A stretch of DNA of 64,000 nucleotides. Source: Flavobacterium sediminilitoris. GTDB lineage: Bacteria > Bacteroidota > Bacteroidia > Flavobacteriales > Flavobacteriaceae. Numbering within the stretch: the stretch's first letter is position 1; each line of letters opens with the position of its first letter. The stretch covers positions 3,658,001 through 3,722,000 of the forward strand of contig NZ_CP090145.1 in NCBI RefSeq assembly GCF_023008245.1. Direction: 5' to 3'. The translations under genes and the position numbers were made by a program. Of this stretch, positions 18,405 to 25,076 are shown in pieces. The notes under the pieces were generated by a model. The model saw only the letters and a program-made list of their open reading frames with translations, did not search any database and was not told the DNA's origin.

Positions 18405-19313
18405 CTATATTTGAAATTCTTTTTTAACAAGGTTCAAAATACCTTCTTCCATAGAATCTAAATTGTTATCAGAATATGCAATTTCTTTTAATATTGAAAA
18501 AACCTCTACTTTTTTATTCTCCATTTTAGAAACTTCATTTAAAGATTCTCTGAACTGGCTACTATCAGAGTTCATTCTTCTAATTTCACTATCTAATATA
18601 TCTAAATCCAAAGTGTTATTGGATTTTAAAATTAGGAAATTACAAATTTTAATTCTTTCATTTTCATGTAAATAGCCATCTACCCTCCCCATATATACCA
18701 TTAAATTTATTTCATGTATATATTCTTGAAAGAATTTCACAATGCTACCTACAGGGGTTTCATTAATTCTATCTTGAATAAATTTTATAGGATTTTCAAA
18801 AATTTCTCCAGTTTCAAGATCAACTAATTCTGTAATTCTCGATAATTTGAAACTTCTAATTGAGTTCCGTTCATGACAAAATGAATTTATTAAAAAATCA
18901 TTGCTGTTTTTAATAATCTTTTTTATAGTAATTCTCCTTTTACTGAAATTCTTTTTTAAATCAATATATCCAATAATAACTAATGCATTTAAATTGATAA
19001 TTTCATTTTCTTCTGCTTTTTCATAATTTTCAAAAGAATCTTCAAAAGGTAAAACTGTTTCAACTTTTAATTTATTAGGTAAAGGTCTGTCTACTACATT
19101 TTGAATCTCAATTTTGGTTTTATTTATAATGTTATAAACATTTTGGCTTGAATATTTAATTTTAGATTTTAAGCTAAAACTAATATCATGTTTTGTCATT
19201 ACTTTAAAACAATTTCTACAAACTCTTCCACCGTCTAATAATTTACCTCCTCCAAAATTTGGAGTATTTAAAAATCCAAGTTCCTTCTGACATCCAGAGC
19301 ATATTTGTTTCAT
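18405..19313 (-). CDS. Zinc-ribbon protein with WYL-like and TerB-like regions
   Basis: 302 aa, cytosolic. The N-terminus has a DUF4428-like zinc ribbon: MKQICSGCQKELGF, FGGGKLLDGG, VCRNCF, with two CxxC pairs. Residues about 105-180 (VIIGYIDLKKNFSKRRITIK, INSFCHERNSIRSFKLSRI, ELVDLETGE) read like a WYL-type ligand/nucleic-acid sensor domain. The C-terminus (MVYMGRVDGYLHENERIKI to the end) resembles the TerB/DjlA helical fold. No helix-turn-helix is seen. Its promoter carries the same paired TACGTA boxes as the lipoprotein cassette locus upstream, so the two are probably co-regulated. Domain calls are by eye. Confidence 0.65.
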   Translation of the reverse strand: MKQICSGCQKELGFLNTPNFGGGKLLDGGRVCRNCFKVMTKHDISFSLKSKIKYSSQNVYNIINKTKIEIQNVVDRPLPNKLKVETVLPFEDSFENYEKAEENEIINLNALVIIGYIDLKKNFSKRRITIKKIIKNSNDFLINSFCHERNSIRSFKLSRITELVDLETGEIFENPIKFIQDRINETPVGSIVKFFQEYIHEINLMVYMGRVDGYLHENERIKICNFLILKSNNTLDLDILDSEIRRMNSDSSQFRESLNEVSKMENKKVEVFSILKEIAYSDNNLDSMEEGILNLVKKEFQI

Positions 19314-19407
19314 AAAATATTGTTTATATGTATGACAAAATCACACAAAACCATCCTTTTTTAGGTAGACAAGTATGATAAAGCCTATTTATTTTATTTA
19401 TTCCTTA

Positions 19408-19438
19408 CAAACCTAAACTATTCTATTTTGTCTTGCAA
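19408..19438 (-). promoter_or_regulatory. Promoter of the zinc-ribbon/WYL/TerB-like gene
   Basis: On the minus strand: TTG (19438-19436), 20 bases, TAGGTTTG (19415-19408), a perfect TTG-N20-TAnnTTTG promoter. It starts transcription about 90 bases before the ATG at 19313. The -33 TTG abuts a TACGTA box. Confidence 0.75.
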
Positions 19439-19487
19439 TACGTATAAATACGTATTTTTTATGCTTTTTTGTACGTATTTATACGTA
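19439..19487. promoter_or_regulatory. Paired TACGTA-TAAA-TACGTA operator-like boxes (copy A)
   Basis: Two 16-mers, TACGTATAAATACGTA at 19439-19454 and its reverse complement at 19472-19487, with centres 33 bases apart. Each holds two palindromic TACGTA hexamers with a 10-base period. They sit directly upstream of the -33 element of the 18405-19313 gene. A matching arrangement lies upstream of the cassette locus at 23642-23688. Confidence 0.65.
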
Positions 19488-19540
19488 GTCAAGGTAAAAT
19501 AGTTCGTTGAAATACTGAAATTAGATAAAAAGCTATTAAC

Positions 19541-19566
19541 AAAAAAGACTAGTTATAAAACTAGCC
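19541..19566 (-). terminator. Terminator of the last cassette
   Basis: On the minus strand GGCTAGTT-TTAT-AACTAGTC followed by T6. Related hairpins follow the other two partner genes (near 20415-20436 and at 21288-21313), so the terminator is part of the duplicated unit. Just downstream, 19519-19540 still contains the cassette-start sequence (AATTAGATAAAAAGC on the plus strand), a remnant of a further copy. Confidence 0.65.
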
Positions 19567-19582
19567 TTTAAAAAAATATTTT

Positions 19583-20080
19583 CTATAATTCGAGATAATT
19601 ACTTATGACTTTAACTTGCTTGATTTTTATTTTTCTGTTTTTAATTTCAGATGAATCAATTAAATAGATAATTTTACCATGTAAGGCATTCATATAGGTT
19701 TCTTTAAATCCATTTTTAAGAAAAAAATCAATATCTAAAATGATATCTTTATTTCTTCTCAAAAATGATTTTTTAAATATTTTAAAATCAGTTTTTATTC
19801 CTTTTTCATAATCATCAGAATTCATATAATCATTATAAGTAAAAATTATTGTACTAACAGAATCAAGTACAAAAGAATAAAATAAATGATTCTCATAAAA
19901 CTTTGATTCTCCACCGATGCTTTTATATCTTTTTTCAAATTCTGAATCATTTTTGAAATAAATATATACGGTATCAGTTTTCTTTAATTCACTAAATGAT
20001 TGGGAAATGCATTTATTAGAAAATAAAATTAACATTAGTAATATTAATTTATTGACAATTTTGTAATGTATTAATTGCAT
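19583..20080 (-). CDS. Exported partner protein, third copy
   Basis: 165 aa, the most divergent of three paralogous partners. N-terminal hydrophobic export signal (KLILLMLILFSNKCISQ), then LKKTDTVYIYFKND, KKSFLRRNKDIILDIDFFLKNGF and a basic C-terminal KNRKIKIKQVKV. The start at 20080 lies inside the end of the preceding orphan tip gene (32-base overlap), which suggests translational coupling. The function is unknown. As the second gene of each tip/partner pair it could be an immunity protein or an assembly partner acting in the periplasm. Confidence 0.7.
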   Translation of the reverse strand: MQLIHYKIVNKLILLMLILFSNKCISQSFSELKKTDTVYIYFKNDSEFEKRYKSIGGESKFYENHLFYSFVLDSVSTIIFTYNDYMNSDDYEKGIKTDFKIFKKSFLRRNKDIILDIDFFLKNGFKETYMNALHGKIIYLIDSSEIKNRKIKIKQVKVISNYLEL

Positions 20081-20372
20081 TAGTTCTATATGTGTTATAT
20101 TTTGTTAATTCAATTAGATTATTTGCTATATTATCTTGATAACTTTGAGAGTTATGTAATCCTTCATAAGCAAGATACTTATAAAAATTCATAAAATTAA
20201 AATTTTCTATAATAGTACCATTTGCATCTGTTACCTGTTGATTATTTAAATAACTAATATTTTGAGCAGATAGTAAATCGGCAATAATTTCAAATAAAAT
20301 ATTCTGGAATACCGGAATCATTTGGTTAAACATAAAATCATGTTCTGTAGCAGGTGTAAAATAATAGAACAT
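20049..20372 (-). CDS. Orphan copy of the lipoprotein C-terminal tip, second cassette
   Basis: 107 aa from ATG 20372. It matches the last part of the 593-aa lipoprotein (MFYYFTPATEHDFMFNQM, VFQNIL, FNFMNFYKYLAYEGLHNSQ). Homology extends 12 codons upstream of the ATG (SFLSNLQLEEL), which has no ATG and is closed by a stop. It lacks a signal peptide and the HEYLH motif. The segment after the shared FQNIL block and the extreme C-terminus differ from the other copies. It may be a silent recombination donor, or be translated only to couple to its partner gene. Confidence 0.6.
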   Translation of the reverse strand: MFYYFTPATEHDFMFNQMIPVFQNILFEIIADLLSAQNISYLNNQQVTDANGTIIENFNFMNFYKYLAYEGLHNSQSYQDNIANNLIELTKYNTYRTNAINTLQNCQ

Positions 20373-20444
20373 CAACTCTTCTAATTGTAAATTAGATAAA
20401 AAACTATTAACAAGAAAACTAATTATAAAACTAATCTTTTAAAA

Positions 20445-20957
20445 TTATTCTTCAAAACAAGTATAGCATGCTATATCTACTTGTTTGACTTTTATTTTTC
20501 TACCTTTTATTTCCTCTTTATCTATTAAATAGACCGTTTTTTTATAAATTTCAAAAAAAATTTCTTTAAAACCATTCTTTTCAAAAAAAGCATAATCTAA
20601 AATGATGTCTTTATTTTTCTTTAAAAATGATTTCTTTTCAATTCTTTCATCATTTTTAATACCTTTTTTTATGTTATCTCTATTTTTATAGGTATTACTT
20701 GAAAAACTTATTATATTCATAGGGTCAGGATTAAATCTGTACATAATATAATTCTTATAGAATTCAGATTTTTCATTACCAAAAGTTTCTTCTCTAATTG
20801 AATATTTTTTATTTCTATCAATATATATATATATAGTATCTGTTTTTTTTATTTCATCTAAAGATTGTGAATATATAGCTCCTTTAAAAAATAAAATTAT
20901 GAAAAGTATTAAAATTATTTTTGTTTTATTGGCAATCTTGTGATGAATCTTTCGCAT
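20445..20957 (-). CDS. Exported partner protein, second copy
   Basis: 170 aa, clear paralogue of the proteins encoded at 21322-21834 and 19583-20080. N-terminal hydrophobic segment (IILILFIILFFKGAIYSQ) predicts export. Shared blocks: SLDEIKKTDTIYIYIDRNKK, NIKKGIKNDERIEKKSFLK, LIDKEEIKGRKIKVKQV. It overlaps the upstream orphan tip gene by 32 bases, exactly as in the other two pairs. Start-to-start distance to each neighbouring partner is 877 bases. Function unknown. Confidence 0.7.
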   Translation of the reverse strand: MRKIHHKIANKTKIILILFIILFFKGAIYSQSLDEIKKTDTIYIYIDRNKKYSIREETFGNEKSEFYKNYIMYRFNPDPMNIISFSSNTYKNRDNIKKGIKNDERIEKKSFLKKNKDIILDYAFFEKNGFKEIFFEIYKKTVYLIDKEEIKGRKIKVKQVDIACYTCFEE

Positions 20958-21249
20958 AGTCGTTGTATTTAATATGTTTTCTTAATTCAATTGGGTTATT
21001 ATTTATGTTATTCATGTAGCTTTGAGAGTTATGTAATCCTTCATAAGCAAGATACTTATAAAAATTCATAAAATTAAAATTTTCTATAACTATTCCATTT
21101 GTATCAGTTATTGGATAATTATTAGTGTCTACTATATCTTGAGCAGATAATAAATCGGTAATAATTTCAGATAAAATATTCTGGAATACTGGAATCATTT
21201 GGTTAAACATAAAATCATGTTCTATAGCAGGTGTAAAATAATAGAACAT
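20926..21249 (-). CDS. Orphan copy of the lipoprotein C-terminal tip, first cassette
   Basis: 107 aa from ATG 21249, exactly 877 bases from the equivalent orphan. The first 28 residues are almost the same as in the parent, then a variable stretch (SAQDIVDTNNYPITDTNG), the invariant IENFNFMNFYKYLAYEGL and a variable tail ending DCQ. Upstream it keeps the in-frame homology block SFLSNLQLEEL without a start codon. There is no export signal, so it is unlikely to act by itself outside the cell; a donor role is inferred. Confidence 0.6.
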   Translation of the reverse strand: MFYYFTPAIEHDFMFNQMIPVFQNILSEIITDLLSAQDIVDTNNYPITDTNGIVIENFNFMNFYKYLAYEGLHNSQSYMNNINNNPIELRKHIKYNDYAKDSSQDCQ

Positions 21250-21287
21250 CAACTCTTCTAATTGTAAATTAGATAAAAAGCTATTAA

Positions 21288-21313
21288 CAAAAAAGACTAG
21301 TTATAGAACTAAC
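21288..21313 (-). terminator. Hairpin terminator inside the cassette array
   Basis: On the minus strand GGTTAGTT-CTAT-AACTAGTC followed by T6, right after the first partner gene stop. It would stop transcripts from the lead promoter before they reach the orphan cassettes, consistent with the downstream copies being silent or weakly expressed. Confidence 0.6.
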
Positions 21314-21321
21314 CTTTAAAT

Positions 21322-21834
21322 TCACATTTCATTGTAGGTAAAATTCATCATTTCAACTTGTTTCACTTTTATTTTCCTCCCTTTTATTTCTTCTTTATCT
21401 ATTAAATAAATAATCTTTTTATAAATAACTAAATAAGTTTCTAAAAAGCCATTTTTAGTAAAAAAATCAATATCTAAAATAATATTTTTGTTTTTCTTTA
21501 AAAACGATTTTCTTTCAATTCTTTCATCGTTTTTGATCCCTTTCTTTATGTTATCCCGATTTTTATACTTATTACTTATGAAAAGTATTGTATTAGTTGG
21601 GTCAGGGTCAAATTTATAAGTCAAATAATTCTCATAGAATTCAGATTTTTCAGTAGTTATAGCTTTTTCTCTACTTGAATTTTTTTTGTCTTTGTCAAAA
21701 TAAATGTATATAGTGTCTGAACGCTTTATTGACTCAAAAGATTGAGAAAATAAACTACTTTTGAATGATAAAATAAATAAAAAAACAACTATTTTTTTTA
21801 TTTTACTGGCAATCTTTTGATGTATTTCTTCCAT
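21322..21834 (-). CDS. Exported partner protein of the HEYLH lipoprotein, first copy
   Basis: 170 aa with an export signal (IVVFLFILSFKSSLFSQ), so probably periplasmic. Contains IKRSDTIYIYFDKDKK, SEFYENYLTYKFDPDPTNTI, NIKKGIKNDERIERKSFLKK and LIDKEEIKGRKIKVKQV. It begins within the last codons of the lipoprotein gene (overlap 21803-21834), which indicates translational coupling and joint function. Two divergent paralogues follow, each behind an orphan tip. The arrangement resembles effector-tip/immunity pairs, but no known immunity family is recognised. Confidence 0.72.
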   Translation of the reverse strand: MEEIHQKIASKIKKIVVFLFILSFKSSLFSQSFESIKRSDTIYIYFDKDKKNSSREKAITTEKSEFYENYLTYKFDPDPTNTILFISNKYKNRDNIKKGIKNDERIERKSFLKKNKNIILDIDFFTKNGFLETYLVIYKKIIYLIDKEEIKGRKIKVKQVEMMNFTYNEM

Positions 21835-23584
21835 TTCTATTGTATTCTAAATGTTTTCTTAGCTCGATTGGATTATTTGCTATACTATCTTGATAACTTT
21901 GAGAGTTATGTAATCCTTCATAAGCAAGATACTTATAAAAATTCATAAAATTAAAGTTTTCAATAACTATTCCATTTGCATCTGTTATTGGTGTAATATT
22001 AAAATCCGCAATATCACTCGGTGATAGTAAATTGTTAACAATTTCAGATAAAATATTCTGGAATACTGGAATCATTTGGTTAAACATAAAATCATGTTCT
22101 GTAGCAGGTGTAAAATAATAGAACATCAACTCTTCTAATTGTAAATTAGATAAAAAACTTAAAGATGTGCCGTGGTTTATATCTAAATATTTAAGATTTA
22201 AATAAGCGTGTAAATATTCATGAATAATAGTTTTAGCAATTAGAATATTTGCTTTTTCTAAATTGCCTGCAAGTATATCGCTATTTATTGTAATAACGGT
22301 GTAATAATTTCCATTTAGAACTTCAATAGGGGAACAATTTCCATCTGAAGGTAAGTTATTTGAACTTAATAAATTGGGTTGCATTCGAAATTTAACATTA
22401 ATTTTTTGTTGTTCTCCTCCAAAAGTACCTTCAAATAAACGTTTAAATTCTGGTGAATTAGTTAGTTTATTATAAATACAATCTAGTTTTTCTCCTTGTG
22501 GAGTCGTCTTGTCAATTTCAGAAAAATCAATATAAGCGGGTGATTTTTTAGATAGTTCTATGTCAAATTTTAAGCCAGTTTTAACATTTTGGTCAATTAT
22601 TTCCTTTGCAAAGTCTCTATCTCCTTGGTTGTAGCCATTTTCCTCTAGATAATTACTTATTTTTAGTACTTCTTCATTGTTGCTAGCATTGTTCCACCAA
22701 GAAAGTTGTTCTGAAGATAAGTTACTAATAAACAACTGAATAGGCGTTTTATCTGTTAATAAGGGTTGTGTTATAACATCTTCAAATTCGTTTATGGGTG
22801 TGTTATTATTGTTGTTGTTTGTGTCTGTAGGGTTTGTATCTGTATTTTGGTTGTCTACTCCTGTGTTGCTTCCTCCGCTTCCGCTTGTGTCTATATTGCC
22901 TGTTCCTGTGTTTCCTCCGTTTCCACCTGTGCTTTCACAAACGGTTGAAACAGCAATATACATAGTAGGTGGTACATCCGCAGTACATTGATTCCAAGTG
23001 CCAATATTGCTAGAATTGTGAACACCCTCGCTACAGGTTACCCAAACAGTTCGTTCTTCATCACGACATTCTATTCTTGAGTGTAGGTTTAAATCATTTA
23101 GGGAATTAAAATCAATTTGAGTGTAGCTCATTTTCGATTTTAAATCAATGTATTGGTGATTGCTTATTTTGTTTTTTTCATCTTCTGTTAGGGTGTATTT
23201 TATAATTCCTGTTTTATAATTTCCGTTTGGTGTTTCTGAAAGAATTAGATTTTCTACTGTACTATCGTCATTTATTCTAAAAATTTTAAAAGTATAGGAA
23301 TTGTAATTGTTAACTTGAATGTTTAGAATGCTAGAGGTGTCAATATAAAAGTCATAAACAGGGCTGTAAACTTCTTTGCTTTGTATTTTTGTTTCTTTTA
23401 ATTGGTTAATGGAGGTAATTTTATTAAAAGCTTTAGGGTTTTTATTTTCTAATTGCTTTAATGTTAGTTTTTGTGAGGTTATTTGTTGTAGAACTTGTTC
23501 GGTTCTTGTAAGGTTTTCTTCTTTTTCACAACTCATAAATAAAAGAAAGGTAAGAAGATAAAATAATGGTTTCAGACTCTTCAT
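21803..23584 (-). CDS. Lipoprotein with HEYLH zinc-peptidase-like motif and exchangeable C-terminal tip
   Basis: 593 aa from ATG 23584. The longer frame to 23644 uses a TTG upstream of the mapped promoter. A lipoprotein signal peptide ends LLFMSC, so it is membrane anchored after Lgt processing. Then come a Cys-containing region (about 195-240), a Gly/Ser/Asn/Thr-rich linker (about 245-285), a helical part, and HEYLH (His455, Glu456, His459) in AKTIIHEYLHAYLNLKYLD, a zincin-like HExxH. The C-terminal 107 residues are the tip duplicated downstream; the Glu in TEHDFMFNQ could be a third metal ligand, but this is inference. The role (protease, toxin or adhesin) is unknown. Confidence 0.72.
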   Translation of the reverse strand: MKSLKPLFYLLTFLLFMSCEKEENLTRTEQVLQQITSQKLTLKQLENKNPKAFNKITSINQLKETKIQSKEVYSPVYDFYIDTSSILNIQVNNYNSYTFKIFRINDDSTVENLILSETPNGNYKTGIIKYTLTEDEKNKISNHQYIDLKSKMSYTQIDFNSLNDLNLHSRIECRDEERTVWVTCSEGVHNSSNIGTWNQCTADVPPTMYIAVSTVCESTGGNGGNTGTGNIDTSGSGGSNTGVDNQNTDTNPTDTNNNNNNTPINEFEDVITQPLLTDKTPIQLFISNLSSEQLSWWNNASNNEEVLKISNYLEENGYNQGDRDFAKEIIDQNVKTGLKFDIELSKKSPAYIDFSEIDKTTPQGEKLDCIYNKLTNSPEFKRLFEGTFGGEQQKINVKFRMQPNLLSSNNLPSDGNCSPIEVLNGNYYTVITINSDILAGNLEKANILIAKTIIHEYLHAYLNLKYLDINHGTSLSFLSNLQLEELMFYYFTPATEHDFMFNQMIPVFQNILSEIVNNLLSPSDIADFNITPITDANGIVIENFNFMNFYKYLAYEGLHNSQSYQDSIANNPIELRKHLEYNRNGRNTSKDCQ

Positions 23585-23610
23585 GCGTACTTGTTTGAAT
23601 GTTTGTTTTA

Positions 23611-23641
23611 CAAATCTAATACTTTCTTTTTTATTGTGCAA
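23611..23641 (-). promoter_or_regulatory. Promoter of the lipoprotein cassette locus
   Basis: Minus strand: TTG (23641-23639), 20 bases, TAGATTTG (23618-23611). Transcription would begin near 23604, so the lipoprotein must start at ATG 23584 and not at the upstream TTG (23644). Confidence 0.75.
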
Positions 23642-23688
23642 CAAGTATTTATACGTGTTTTTATATTTCTTGTACGTATAAATACGTA
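23642..23688. promoter_or_regulatory. Paired TACGTA-type operator boxes (copy B)
   Basis: Boxes at 23642-23657 (13 of 16 match to TACGTATTTATACGTA) and 23673-23688 (exact TACGTATAAATACGTA), centres 31 bases apart, abutting the -33 TTG. This is the same layout as copy A at 19439-19487, which points to one regulator for both promoters. Confidence 0.65.
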
Positions 23689-23739
23689 TAAAATACTAAA
23701 ATGTTTGTGAATTATCTTTTTTGCGATATGTTTTTTTGT

Positions 23740-24046
23740 GGTTCTCGAGTTCTCGATACTTTTTTTATTCCATTTTATTTCATAAAAAAAACTTGAACTG
23801 ACGACACAATCAACATCACTTCGAGTGCGTAGCGTATCGAGAAGTTATACAAGAACTTCCATTGCTAATGGGATGCTTACAGCATGACAAGTTTGTGGTT
23901 CTCGATACTTTTTTTATTCCATTTTATTTCATAAAAAAAACTCGAACTGACGTGGTGCTGATAGTTTGGAGTATTATTTTCAGTATAATCAATTATTCAA
24001 CACAAACTACGTCACTTCGAGTGCGCAGCATATCGAGAAGTATTGT
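23740..24046. repeat. Composite intergenic repeat cluster
   Basis: Two tandem copies (period about 149) of a composite unit: TCTCGATACT plus T-rich segment, CATTTTATTTCATAAAAAAA, an AACTGACG segment, then CTTCGAGTGCGTAGCGTATC / GAGAAG (23820-23844 and again near 24015-24038). The element GCTAATGGGATGCTTACAGC followed by ATGACAAG is at 23863-23891. The same pieces recur at 27808-27990 and 29300-29445 in inverted order. No gene is seen in 23689-24099. Confidence 0.7.
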
Positions 24047-24099
24047 TCTGTTGTTTTATACCAAGAACCAAAATATAATAGAATTACTATTTTTTAAAA

Positions 24100-24534
24100 T
24101 TAGGATACTATACTTCTTCCTAAAACAAACATCGTATCTAAATTACTATCAATCACAATTCTTTCGATACCATTTTGCATGGCAATATCCAAAACATCTT
24201 TAGCAGGAATAGAAGCAAAAGGTTTTGTTTCTTTAGCCCAAAGCATTAAATTTTGTTGCGAAGTAAAAACGCCCATTACCTTTTGTCCGTCTACTTCAAA
24301 AACAGAAGTAAAAGACAATTGAGTTCCTTTTTCAAGAGTAGACCATCCGGCTTCGTTGCGATCTTTGCCTACAACAGGCTCAAGAGTTGGAATAATAAGA
24401 AAAGCATTGTTTCCTTGTAATTCCTGTAAAACAGCCATAAAAGTATCTTGATTTTGATTGTTTTGAAAAGCTTTTATAGTAGTTAAAAGAGTATCGTTGT
24501 TTGGATTAAATTCGGTTTCTGCTGCGGTGTCCAT
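24100..24534 (-). CDS. SseB-family protein
   Basis: 144 aa from ATG 24534 (MDTAAETEFNPNND). A TAnnTTTG element inside the longer frame (24565-24558) places transcription start near 24551, which rules out the start at 24585. The sequence AFLIIPTLEP, LSFTSVFEVDGQKVMGVFTS, KPFASIPAKDVLDIA and IERIVIDSNLDTMFVL fits the SseB N-terminal domain, found in enhanced-serine-sensitivity protein B and many small cytosolic proteins of unclear role. No secretion genes are near. Confidence 0.7.
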   Translation of the reverse strand: MDTAAETEFNPNNDTLLTTIKAFQNNQNQDTFMAVLQELQGNNAFLIIPTLEPVVGKDRNEAGWSTLEKGTQLSFTSVFEVDGQKVMGVFTSQQNLMLWAKETKPFASIPAKDVLDIAMQNGIERIVIDSNLDTMFVLGRSIVS

Positions 24535-24557
24535 GTTTCTAAAATTAAAAAGTGTCG

Positions 24558-24565
24558 CAAAACTA
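24558..24565 (-). promoter_or_regulatory. TAnnTTTG element of the SseB-like gene
   Basis: Minus-strand TAGTTTTG, 24 bases before the chosen ATG. No good -33 TTG at 20 bases. Confidence 0.45.
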
Positions 24566-25076
24566 CGTATTTTTTTCAAAACCATTTAAAAAGCAAACAA
24601 GATTAAATACTACAAACAAGTTTTTCGTTTAAAGAGAATATTTATAGTACCAAACTAATGTTCTTTCATTTAATATTTGAAAAAGGTATATCTTTTTGAT
24701 GGATTAGTAGTAGTAGAGATTATTTAAAATAACTCCACTAGTGTTGTTCTATAATTGAATATAAAGCATAATTAGTCTATGTTTTTTAGAATAAAAACTG
24801 TTTTTTTGAATTTTTTAGTATAAATAGTGCAAATTTGCTAATATCTTTTTTAAAAGTTTATAATTTTACAAAGAAGTGTATAGTATGAAATTGCAAGTAA
24901 AACAAATCAAGATTACCTGTTAGGTATAATTCGTTTTTACTCATCTCTTTGAGTACAAAGTGCATTGAGAAGTATTGTTTTGCTTTTCATAAAGAAACTT
25001 GAACTGACAGAGTGTTAGTTACACGTTTAAACGCGAATATGCATATTAGTCTCTAATAAAAATAAAAATTAAACAA
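24566..25076. other. Intergenic region before the sensor kinase
   Basis: No gene. It is AT-rich, with only a degenerate copy of the CTTCGAGTGC repeat family near 24940-25015 (CTTTGAGTACAAAGTGCATT, then GAGAAG and AACTTGAACTGACAG). I see no convincing promoter for the kinase. Confidence 0.5.
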
